Shown here: one piece after another, positions 48,531 through 57,363 of the stretch | How positions within the stretch are numbered: the first letter of the stretch is position 1 | Layout of the letters: the number at the start of each line of letters is the position of its first letter | NCBI GenBank assembly: GCA_016710785.1 | Contig: JADJUE010000012.1 | Span: 115,065 to 179,064 of the forward strand | Source: Candidatus Epilinea brevis | GTDB taxonomy: Bacteria; Chloroflexota; Anaerolineae; Epilineales; Epilineaceae | DNA: 64,000 bases | Direction of reading: 5' to 3' | Notes under the pieces: model-generated | Told to the model about the DNA's origin: nothing | Seen by the model: only the letters and a program-made list of their open reading frames with translations | The model's database searches: none | Translations under genes and position numbers: made by a program

Positions 48531-51500
48531 GTGGCAAAGAACTGGTTCCCGATCGCAGGTACCTCCGGCAGCTTCGCCTTCGCCGACCCAGGATCACCGG
48601 AGCCCAACCTGATCGTCTTCGCACACGGCTACTCAGGTGACCCGGATGGCACGTGGGAGCGTTTCCCCAACCTGATCCTACAGCATGGGCAAGGCTTCGA
48701 ACAGGGTTATCAATTGGCGTCCTTTGGCTATGACACCCGAAAAGTGGCCAATCGGGAAGACCTGGATTCTCTGACCGACTTGTTCAAGACCTTCCTTAAG
48801 ACACAGGGCAACAAGGCGGAGAACATCTTCATCATCGCCCATTCCTTGGGTGGCCTCCTGGCTCGGCGTCTCCTGCTGGTCTTGCATGACTCCCAATGGG
48901 AGGAGGAGCGCCAGCTCTACGGGCGCATACAGCAACTCCATTTTCTTGGCGTTCCGCATCATGGTGCGGCTCCGCCACAGAAGGCAGCGGCAAACATAGC
49001 GAAAGTCGTTGCGACGGTGACCAAGCCCATCAACTACCTGGCCTGGCAGATCCGCAAGGACAGCAAGGAGTTGGCGGCGACGCTGGATCGCTGGCTGGCC
49101 ATCATCACGGAGGACAGCGAACAGGGAAGTCATCTACCTACAATCTTCAACTACGTTGGACACCGTGATTGGGTGGCGCCCTTGACCCAGGTAATGGGTG
49201 ATCTGTTGTGGACCAAGGAGCGCTACGACTTGGTTTCCGGCAGCCATTCTGCCATTCCCAAGCCAGCCAACACGACAGATGAGGCCTACAAACTTATCAG
49301 GGATGCCATCCTCAAAATCGGACCCGTTCCAGACAAAGCTACGCGCCGCTACTTGGAAGCACTTTTCACACACTGCCAATCCTTGCCACTGACAGCCATG
49401 GGGCAGTCCGGTGGTGGGGGCGAGGATATGCTGTTGGAAGATGTCTATATCGAAATGAACACGACTGCCCTCTTCGACCCAAATACGGGCCATTTGGTGC
49501 ACGGTGCAGACCTGCAGGCGTCGGACGGCGAGCGCCGCCTGCGCGGCAGGACCGGCGACACACCAGAGAACGTAGAGCCGTACATGGCGCTGAAGGCAGC
49601 GCGACCATGAGCGCCTCGTGATCAAGGGAGATCCGGGATCCGGGAAGAGTACGTTCGTCAAGCAGCTGATCTCCGTCCATGCCTATGCGGGCGTTCCCGG
49701 GCGCGCCTCGGAGCGGTTTGGATCCACGGCTGCTCCCCATCTTCGTGACCCTGAGAGATCTGTCGGAGCGCTTGGCGGGACGGGGTCAATTGATGCAGCT
49801 GGACCCGGCGCACGAGGCAGCTGGCCGACGCCTTGCGCGACCAGGTGCTCACAGAGCTGGAGATCCTGGATCTGGGTCCGCAATCAGTGACCTGCGCGAT
49901 CTTGTTCAAGGGCAATGCATCTTGGTGCTGGACGGGTTAGACGAGGTCCCGCCCGCCAATCGTGCATTGCTGCGCGAGACGATCAAGGCGGGCATCAAGC
50001 TGTACAAGGTGGCACGGGTGATCGTCACCTGCCGTATCCTGTCCTATACCGGCGACGCCCGCCTCAACGGCTTTGCGGACTTCGAATTGGCTGGATTCAC
50101 AAGAGATCAAATCCGTAACTTCGCTTACCGATGGTATCGAGCGCGGGCCAGGATGAAGGTCGAGGGGCTAACCAAGAAGGAGGCCGACGATCGGGGACAG
50201 AGATTGGCTACTGCAGCACTGCAGCCTGACCTGCTGAAGTTGTCTGAGAACCCCTTGCTCATGACCACCATGGCCATCGTTCACCAGGAGGAGAGGGATC
50301 TACCCCGCGAACGGGTAATGCTGTTCAAACGCGCAATCAAGGTGCTGCTTCTTCGGTGGCAGGAACACAAGGTGAGAACTGGCAACCCCCCCTTCCGCGA
50401 AGCTGGGCGAAGTCCTCAAGGATCAAAGCCTCCTGAACAACTGCCTGGAACGACTGGCCTACGAAGCGCATTGCATACGGCGCGATCCTGGCAAGAGAAG
50501 CCCCGTCGGCCAAGCCACCGGAGCGCGCCGACTTGCCGCGCGGGGTGGCATGGCACATCCTGGAAGGCGCTGAATACCTTGGCGATTCTGATCTGGCCGC
50601 GGACTTTCTGGACTACGTGACAATCGGGCGGATTGCTCGTCGGCCGCGCGGCGAGGGCGGGGAAGCCGGATGTCTACGGTTTGCGCATCGGCAATTCCAG
50701 GAGTATCTGGCCGGGTGCTACCTGGTCAGTGAATATCTTCCGCATGAAGCCTATGTGGAACACGCCAAGGGCGGTGACTTCTGGACGGAAGCCGCCATGC
50801 TTGGTGTCGAGGAGTTGATGTACGGGCGAGAAGAAACTGGGGCGCAAGGTCCTGCTGCAGTTGATCTATGGGTTGGAGCGCTGCGAGGAGGCCGACCCTC
50901 AACTTGCAGATCGCTGTGTCCAGTGGTCAGGCACCTATGCCAGCCTGATCGGTACGGCGAAGATCTCCCAAAACACGAGCGGCGGCGGGCCGCGCTACCT
51001 CAGAGACATCAAGCCCAAGCTCGTCACGGTGCTCTCCGGCCCGCTTCCAGCCGTAGAACGCGCCGCCGCCGGTCGCGCGCTTGGGCACCTGGGCGACGAG
51101 CGGGACGAGGTGATGTCCCTGGAGGGCATGCAGTTCTGCGCAGTGCCGGCGGGCCGATTTGGATGGGCGCCGCTGCCGCTGATCACGACGTATTCGACTG
51201 GGAGAAACCCGGCGGGTGGTACGACGTGACGTATGCGTACTGGATCGGCGTTCATCCGGTCAGCAACGCCCAGTTCCTGGCTTTCGCTGCGGCGGAAGGC
51301 TACACCGACCCACGTTGGTGGCCCGAGGCCAAGGCCGCCGGACTGTGGACCGTCGAAGGCTTTCGAGTGGCGAATGAGCCAGGGGCCACCGTGCTGACCC
51401 GTCCCATCGAGATGACAGCAGGACCCTTCTCCCTGCCCAACCACCCAGTTATGATGGTAAGCTGGTACGAGGCCGTGGCCTACACGCACTGGCTGACTGA

Positions 51501-52094
51501 ACTGGCACAGGAGCGGGGATGGCTCGCCCCGGGCTGGTCCATCCGACTCCCCAACGAACCTGAATGGGAGAAAGCAGCCAGAGGTGGCGAGTCCTTGCCG
51601 GAGCAGCCACGACCAACGCGCCTCGCCGATCTAGCTTCGGCGCGCAAGATGGCGGGAGTGCAACCTCGGCCAACCCTATGGTGCAACGCATCTTCCCATG
51701 GGGAGACGCCATTGAAAGCAATCTCGCCAACTATAGTGAATCCGAGATAGGGTCGGCCAGTGCCTTGGGCTGCTTCCCGGCTGGGCGCAGTCCTTACGGC
51801 GCCATGGACCTTTGCGGCAATGTCTGGGAATGGACGCCCAGTCTATGGGGCCGACCAGACCAGGCCCTGGACTTCCCCTATCCATATGTCGCCACCGATG
51901 GACGGGAGGACGCCATGGCCCCGCCTGGTGCCGCGCGGGTGGTGCGGGGCGGATCGTGGAACTACGATCATCACCTCGCCCGCGCCTCCTACCGCTTCAG
52001 GTATCATCCGAACTACCGTCTCGTTAGCCTCGGCTTCCGGTTGGTGGTTTCGTCCCCCATCTCTCCTGTGCCGCTGGCCGCTGGTGCCGCGTAG
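48531..52094 (+). pseudogene. alpha/beta-hydrolase - NACHT - FGE-sulfatase protein, DGR target 1, heavily frameshifted
   Basis: An NLR-like gene with GTG start and AGGAG site. Residues 1-250 form an intact lipase-type hydrolase (FAHGYSGDPDGTW, nucleophile in AHSLGG). A NACHT NTPase follows: Walker A GDPGSGKST near 49627 and Walker B LVLDGLDEVP near 49925, then a helical linker with FAHRQFQEYLAG. The C-terminal FGE-sulfatase fold runs from about 51120 (VPAGRF, WYEAVAYTHWL, GNVWEW, VVRGGSW) to the TAG at 52092-52094. The DGR variable repeat lies in its last 50 codons. At least nine frame changes occur between 49.6 and 51.6 kb, so the gene as given cannot make a full protein. Decay or uncorrected sequence error are both possible. 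Confidence 0.82.
51930..52056 (+). repeat. DGR variable repeat VR1
   Basis: 127 bp matching TR (52301-52427). Thirteen differences are at template adenines (to T, C or G); two others are G to A and T to C. It encodes VVRGGSWNYDHHLARASYRF and onward in the FGE ligand-binding surface. The 3' 28 bases are identical to TR (initiation region). Confidence 0.93.
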
Positions 52095-52099
52095 CGGCA
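52085..52099 (+). promoter_or_regulatory. hairpin downstream of VR1
   Basis: TGCCGC-GTA-GCGGCA starting 28 bases after VR1 and overlapping the stop codon. The same hairpin follows VR2 but not TR, as expected for the target-recognition hairpin of DGRs. Confidence 0.65.
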
Positions 52100-52186
52100 A
52101 TGACGTTGACGTTCGTTGTGGTCGTGGTCGTGGCTTCAGCCGTGGCCGTCTCCTTGACCCTCACCGCGCGGAGCGCGGTCGCCGGT

Positions 52187-52192
52187 TAAAAT
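52187..52192 (+). promoter_or_regulatory. candidate -10 element for the TR RNA
   Basis: TAAAAT about 110 bases before TR in a GC-rich context; no proper -35. Confidence 0.3.
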
Positions 52193-52300
52193 CGGCTGCG
52201 AAAAACGGCGGCCGCCACCCGCTGCTTGCCATCCGCACCACCCATGGCAAGCTCCCCGCCGCCGGCCGCCGTATGGGCCGGTGGGGCCGCCTGGCGACGA

Positions 52301-52427
52301 GCCGCGCGGGTGGTGCGGGGCGGGTCGTGGAACAACGATCATCACAACGCACGTGCCTCCTACCGCAACAGGAATCATCCGAACAACCGTAACGATAACA
52401 TCGGCTTCCGGTTGGTGGTTTCGTCCC
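52301..52427 (+). repeat. DGR template repeat (TR), non-coding
   Basis: 127 bp rich in AAC/AAT codon-like positions (TR would read WNNDHHNARASYRNRNHPNNR). It lies between target gene 1 and avd, outside any long ORF. RNA copied from here, extended through the 52428-52650 spacer, is the expected RT template. It lacks the hairpin that follows both VRs. Confidence 0.93.
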
Positions 52428-52685
52428 ACACCTCTGTCCCCCTTCTACGGCGCGGGCCGCCTTCCCCCCAGGGGCGCGGCCAGTTGCGGGCTCACCCGGC
52501 CGGGGCCGCTTGCGGCAGGCGGGGTTTGGGCTTCCGGCGTTGTCCGCTGACTACGGTTGGCGGGCCCAGGCGAAGGTCAGAGATGGCGCAGGCGCGTCCC
52601 GTCCGCACGGGGGCACCCCCTTGGGGCGCAACCGTCGGGCACATAGCAAACCGAGGCGCCTCCTGGGCTCAGGCCTTGAGGCGCC
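52428..52685 (+). other. spacer downstream of TR, with inverted repeat
   Basis: Non-coding GC-rich region expected to form part of the structured DGR RNA. Two GAGGCGCCTC copies (52653-52662 and 52678-52687) could form a terminator-like stem for TR RNA and, on the other strand, for avd. Confidence 0.5.
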
Positions 52686-53039
52686 TCACCCTTTGTCGGT
52701 CTTGTCCACCTTCAGCCAGCCGCCCAGCAGGCGACCGATCTCGGCCACCATGGCGCTCACGTGCCCGTACTGGCTGGTGGACAACCAGCGCCAGTGGTGG
52801 GCCAGGCGCAGGTAGACGCGCAGCGTGTCCAGGTGGGCGTCGGCCTGGCGCAGGTGGCGCTCGCGGGTGCTGCCGCCCTGGCGGTGGGCATCGTGAATGG
52901 CCTCGTTGAAGTCCAGCACGGCATCCATCAACCGCTGCACCACCGTGGCGCGGAACTGCCGCGGGAACTTCTCCGCCTTCGGCAGCAGCCATTCCAAGAG
53001 GTCGAAGGTTCGGGTGAAGAGCACCAGGTCCTGGGTCAT
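52686..53039 (-). CDS. avd: DGR accessory protein Avd
   Basis: A 117-residue four-helix-bundle protein. Landmarks are LFTRTFDLLEWLLPKAEKFPRQFR near the start, a central RHLRQADAHLDTLRVYLRLA and the final SAMVAEIGRLLGGWLKVDK, all typical of Avd. Avd forms a basic pentamer that binds the RT and template RNA and is needed for mutagenic cDNA synthesis. The ATG at 53039 has AGGAGGA six bases upstream. It is intact, unlike the RT, and is transcribed away from it, which is less usual than the co-directional avd-TR-RT order. Confidence 0.9.
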   Translation of the reverse strand: MTQDLVLFTRTFDLLEWLLPKAEKFPRQFRATVVQRLMDAVLDFNEAIHDAHRQGGSTRERHLRQADAHLDTLRVYLRLAHHWRWLSTSQYGHVSAMVAEIGRLLGGWLKVDKTDKG

Positions 53040-53055
53040 GGAGTTCCTCCTGTGG

Positions 53056-53220
53056 GTAGCGCGGCCGCGCGGGGGGGCCAGGGGGGCCGGCCGCGCGCGC
53101 CAGCCGCGGGCGGGGGCCCGCGGGGGGGGGGGGGGGCGGGCGGGGGGGGGGGGGCGCGCGGGGGGGGCTCCGCGGCCGCGGCCGCCGGGCGGGGGGGGGG
53201 GTGGCCCGCCCGGGGGGCCT
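53056..53220. other. G-rich low-complexity segment, probable artefact
   Basis: Runs of 8-14 G broken by C dominate the plus strand. The segment replaces what should be the divergent avd/RT promoter region and the first 100 or so RT codons. Its look fits dark-cycle poly-G reads or a forced contig join more than natural sequence. Confidence 0.6.
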
Positions 53221-53228
53221 CTGAGGGC

Positions 53229-54072
53229 CGCCCCTTCCGCGATCGGGTGCTGCACCACGCCCTGTGCAACATCATCGAGCCGCGCTTCGAGCGCGGCTTC
53301 ATCGCCGACAGCTACGCCAACCGCATCGGCAAGGGCACCCACGCGGCGGTGGACCGCCTTCAGGCCTTCGCCCAGGCCCACCGCTATGTTCTGCGCCTGG
53401 ACATCGTGCGCCACTTCCCCAGCCTGGACCATGCGGTGCTGCACGACATCATGGCCCGCCGCATCCCGGAGGACGATGTGATGGCCTTGGTGGACGCCAT
53501 CATCGCCAGCGGCGCCGGCATCCACGAAAACCCCGCCGCGCCCGTGTGGCTGCCCGGCGACGACCTGCTGACCGCCCTGCGCCCGCGGGGCCTGCCCATC
53601 GGCAACCTGACCAGCCAGCACTGGTCCAACTGTTACATGGATCCTCTGGATCACTTCATCAAGCGCGAGCTGCGCTGCAAGGCCTACCTGCGCTACGTAG
53701 ACGACCTGGCCCTGTTCAGCGACAGCAAGGCCTAGGTGTGGGCGTGGAAGCGGGCCATCGTGGATCGCCTGCAAGCCCTGCGCTTGCGCATCCATGAGCA
53801 CTGCGCCCAAGCGGCGCAGGTTGCCGACGGCATCCCGTGGCTGGGCTTCGTGGTGTGGCCCAACCGCCGCCGCGTCAAGGCGCGCAACGTGGTGAAGTTC
53901 GACCGCCGCCTGGGCCGCCTACTGCGCCGGCGCCATCACCTTCGCCGAGCTGGACGCTGGGGTGAAGGGCTGGGTGAACCATGTGCGCTATGGCGACACC
54001 TGGCGGCTGCGATCGATGATGCTGGGCCGAAAGCTGCCGGGTAGACCGCCCCGCGCCACCAGGAAGCCCTGA
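53229..54072 (+). pseudogene. DGR reverse transcriptase (5' missing, internal TAG, 3' frameshift)
   Basis: A group II intron-related RT of the DGR type. It is recognised from PFRDRVLHHALCNIIEP through SYANRIGKGTH, LRLDIVRHFPS (RT motif with catalytic Asp), GLPIGNLTSQHWSN (the DGR-type SQ motif) and LRYVDDLALFSD (YVDD). The thumb continues past an in-frame TAG at 53733-53735, where a Gln codon (CAG) is expected. One frame on, AITFAELDAGVKGWVNHVRYGDTW gives the normal C-terminus, ending at 54072, so a deletion or shift lies near 53925. The N-terminal region is absent behind the G-rich segment. As given, it is non-functional. Confidence 0.88.
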
Positions 54073-54235
54073 TCCCGTGCATTCTCAACCGCCACCGGCG
54101 GCCGCGCTCCGTGCGGCAAGGGGGTGAACGACCACGGCAACGACCACGACGATGGCCCAAGCTTCAATCGAAGGCACAACCAAGACCTGGGCCAAGACCG
54201 CGACCACCCCCACGCCCCGACCACGTCAACGCCAT

Positions 54236-54250
54236 TGCCGCTACGCGGCA
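54236..54250 (-). promoter_or_regulatory. hairpin downstream of VR2
   Basis: Same TGCCGC-GTA-GCGGCA hairpin as after VR1, on the minus strand, overlapping the expected stop at 54241-54243. Confidence 0.65.
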
Positions 54251-57240
54251 CCAGCGGCCAGCGGCACAGGAGAGATGGGGACGAAACCACCAACCGGAAG
54301 CCGATGACATCGCGCAACGGTCGAACGGAAGATTCCAGGCGGTAGGAGGCACGGGCGAGGAGATGATCGAGGTACCACGACCCGCCCCGCACCACCCGCG
54401 CGGCTCCAAAGGGCGCCAGGGCATCCTCCCGCCCATCGGTGGCGACATACGGATAAGGGAAGTCCAGGTCGTACCCGTCCTGCCCCAAAGGCTGCGCGTC
54501 CACTCCCAGACGTTGCCGCAGAGATCCGCCATACCTTCCGGTGTCTGGCCGGAGGATACACACCAGGGCGTCTGCGACGAGACTCTCGAAGGTGTTGGCG
54601 TGCGCCGAGTCAAAGACCGGCCCGAAGGGAAAGATGCGACCGGCTGGCCCGCGTGCCGCTGCCTCCCATTCCGGCTCAGCAGGTAACGTCACCGTCAAAC
54701 CGCATTGGGCCGACAGCCAGGCGCAATAGGCCCGCGCTTCGTACCAGCACACGCCACGACGGGTTGGGCCGGGTTGTTGAATGCGCTGTCCGTCCAGTAC
54801 CCGGAAACTCATGCTTCTGGGGTACCAACCGGCGATGACCGCGCAATCGCTCAGGGCTGAGCTTGCGAATGCGGTCAAGGTTCTTTGCTGCTCCGGGTGA
54901 TGCCGAGACACCCGACACCAACGATCACCGTCCCCCGGGATGCGGCGTGAACTCGCGTTCCGCCTGCTCTCACGCTCGCCTCCCCCCCCGCCGCCACGCC
55001 CGCGAATCCTCCGTCTCCCACCAGCGCTCCTCGTCGTAGCCCCGCCTCCACAAAGCAGGCGTACTCCGCGTTGGTCACTGGAAACTGGCCGATGCGGTAT
55101 GCCGGCAGGGTCAGTTCATGGGCGGGACTCTCGTCGGTGTATGCATCCGGAGCATCCGATCCGATGGGGTACGTGCCCGCCGGTATCGTGATCAGCGGCG
55201 GCATCAGGTACGCGCCATGCGGCCCCTCCCGCCGCTCGAAACGCGGGTCCGGCCTTGCCCAGCTCCAGGCCAGCCGCGATGCGGGCCCGAAGGTCGGCGC
55301 GCTCGTCCTGGGTGCGGTTCACTAAAGCCTGGCGGACTTCGTCCCGCAGGGCCTCCGGCAGGTCCAGGGCGGCAGAGGCACGGCGGCCGGCAGCGGCAGG
55401 TTGGCGCACGAGCTTGCGGACGTAGTCCGCCGCCGCCCGCAGGAGCATCTCCGCCGCCAGCAAGCTGGTTTCCTCCCAGCCCGGCCGGAGGGGCGGCAGC
55501 GGCTCGCTGTCCGTAGCCGGGCGATCTGTGTCCGCCAGGCGCTCCGGCACCTCCCCACCGCCAGGGGCGCGCACCAGGCCCGCGCCGGGCGCTTGGGCCA
55601 GGAGGCGGGCGGCGAAATACTCCTGCAGCAGCTGATGGCTGAACTTCACCGACTCGCGCAGTTCGTCCGGCTCCAGTACGCCCAGGGCGGCGCCGGCTTC
55701 CAACAGATCCTCACGGGGGCGCCAGCAGGTTCAGGGCCTCTTGCCAGCCACTGTGATCTGGCTATCGACTGTCGCGCCCCGCCCTGCATACCGTAAGGCA
55801 GCCGCGCCAGGCCGCCCACCAGCGGCCCACCTCCGGCAGGCATGCGGGGGCCAGCGTCGCTCGCACCCGCTTCGGTCCGGTCGCTCAGCAGGTCGCCCGC
55901 GGTCAGCAGCCTCCGCGCGTGGTCCCGCTCCCGGCGCAACTCCCGGCGCAGCGCCTGCCGCACGAAGCCCGTGAACAGCGCCGCCCGGCCCGGCGGGATG
56001 ACGCCGTACTGTCCCACCTGCTGCGTCAAGAGACGCAGGTAGTAGGGCGTGCGGAACAGGTCCACCTGCCGCTCGTCTTCGGCAAGCTGCCGCCACACGG
56101 CTTCGGCCCGCTCCGGCAGATAATGGGCCAGGAATTCCTGGATCTGCTCATCGTCCAAACGGTTGATCTGCACCTGTGGCACCGGCAGGTCGTCGCAGCT
56201 GAGCGGCTCGCTGTAGTCCAGTGAGCGACAGGAGAAGAGCACGCGCAGGGCCGGCCGCTCCTGCGTCCAGCGCAGCAGGTCCGTACGCCACTCGCTAAGG
56301 CGGGCCTCGTAGTCCGCCTGGCCGCCATGCGGCATCTCGTTGAGCGCATCCAACAGCAAGAACACGGGCCGCGGCGAGGCCAGCATGGCCTCCAAGCCCG
56401 GCAGCCGCGGCCAGGCGTCCGCCCAGCGCTGCGCCAGCCAGGCTCGCGGCGTCATCTCGGTATCCCGCTCCTTGAAATCCGAGAGCTGCTGGTAGAAGGT
56501 GATGGGGGCCGCTGCCGACGCCGGCTGGGCCGCGCCAAGCGTATCCATGACCAGGTCCAGCTCCAGGCGCCGGAGTAAGGTTGTCTTGCCAGCCCCTGGC
56601 TCGCCCAGCAGCACCAATACCGGGTGCATCCCGTCCACCGCCGCCAGCACCTTGCGCAGGTCCGTGTAGCGGTCCGACCCCGGCTGCCAGCGCTGCCCCA
56701 GGGTTTTCTCGCCCTGGTCCATCACCAGGGTGAGCCGGGTGAAGCGCCGGTCCAAGTCCTGTTCCAGCCGCGGGCGGCGCCACCAGGCCACGCGGGCCAG
56801 GCGGTAGGCGGTGAGGTCTTGCGCCGCCGGTGCGATGGCCAGCATCCGGGTCACGAGATCGGCCGGCAGCTCGGCGGCAGGCCGGGCGGAGGAGGCGCGG
56901 AGCGGGCGTAGTCGCGGGGCAGTCGGGTGGCCGGATGGATCGTCGCCAACGTCGGCGGCAGCCGCCTCCTTGCCACCGGGAGCGATCAGGTCTCGGATGG
57001 CCTCGTGGAAGCCGGCTCTACCTTTGTCGCTGAGCACCGCCTCCACCAGGGCGCATGGCCGGCAGCAAGGGCCACCTCCATGGCCGCTTCCAAGGTCGTT
57101 CACCGACAGGTCTGGCGAGGCCCAGTTGATCTCCAACTTGTCCACGCCGGCGCTGTCCAGCAGGATCTCCACCTTGCTCCCCGGCCGCGGGCCAGGGCGC
57201 GGGCCAGCCCGCCTCGGCTGGCCCAGCGGCGGTCGACGCG
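54241..57240 (-). pseudogene. NACHT - FGE-sulfatase protein, DGR target 2, heavily frameshifted
   Basis: A second NLR-like gene. The N-terminal 80 or so residues (KVEILLDSAGVDKLEINWAS, then ALVEAVLSDKGRAGFHEAI) are unassigned and may be an effector-associated domain. The NACHT has Walker A GEPGAGKTT (about 56595) and Walker B LLLDALNEMP (about 56345). A helical part with FSHQLLQEYFAARLLAQ follows, then the FGE fold (IPAGTYPIGSDAPDAYTDES, CWYEARAYCAWL, LPAEPEWEAAARG, GNVWEW, VVRGGSW) carrying VR2. The longest clean block is 55646-57172. Frame changes occur near 57060, 55740, 55200, 55050, 54780, 54490 and 54290. The last is a C4 tract that is C5 in target 1. Confidence 0.8.
54278..54404 (-). 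repeat. DGR variable repeat VR2
   Basis: 127 bp on the minus strand. Sixteen substitutions against TR are all at template adenines; there is no other substitution. A 2-base loss and a 2-base gain compensate and keep frame. It encodes SWYLDHLLARASYRLESS and onward. The 5' 30 and 3' 28 bases equal TR. Confidence 0.93.
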
Positions 57241-57363
57241 GTCAAGAAAGCTGGGGGATGGGTGGGGGGCGTGGGGCGGCGCCAGGGGCGCCCGGAACGC
57301 GGAGGAGGCGGGGCAAGACAAGGTCCCACCCCCCCGACCCCCGCGGCAGCCCCAGAATCCCTC

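Noticed and set aside
52095..52300. A short protein gene between target 1 and TR
   Set aside because: Frames here are short and the segment resembles the non-coding DNA after VR2 (CGGAGCGCGG, CGCCGGT); it is treated as shared 3' flank.
53056..53220. A G-quadruplex-rich regulatory region
   Set aside because: The runs lack regular spacing, replace expected coding sequence and resemble dark-cycle reads; a biological role is not claimed.
53733..53735. Possible TAG recoding (amber read as Gln) in the RT
   Set aside because: rpoD, the antitoxin gene and target 1 end naturally with TAG, so TAG is a normal stop here; a point mutation or error is simpler.
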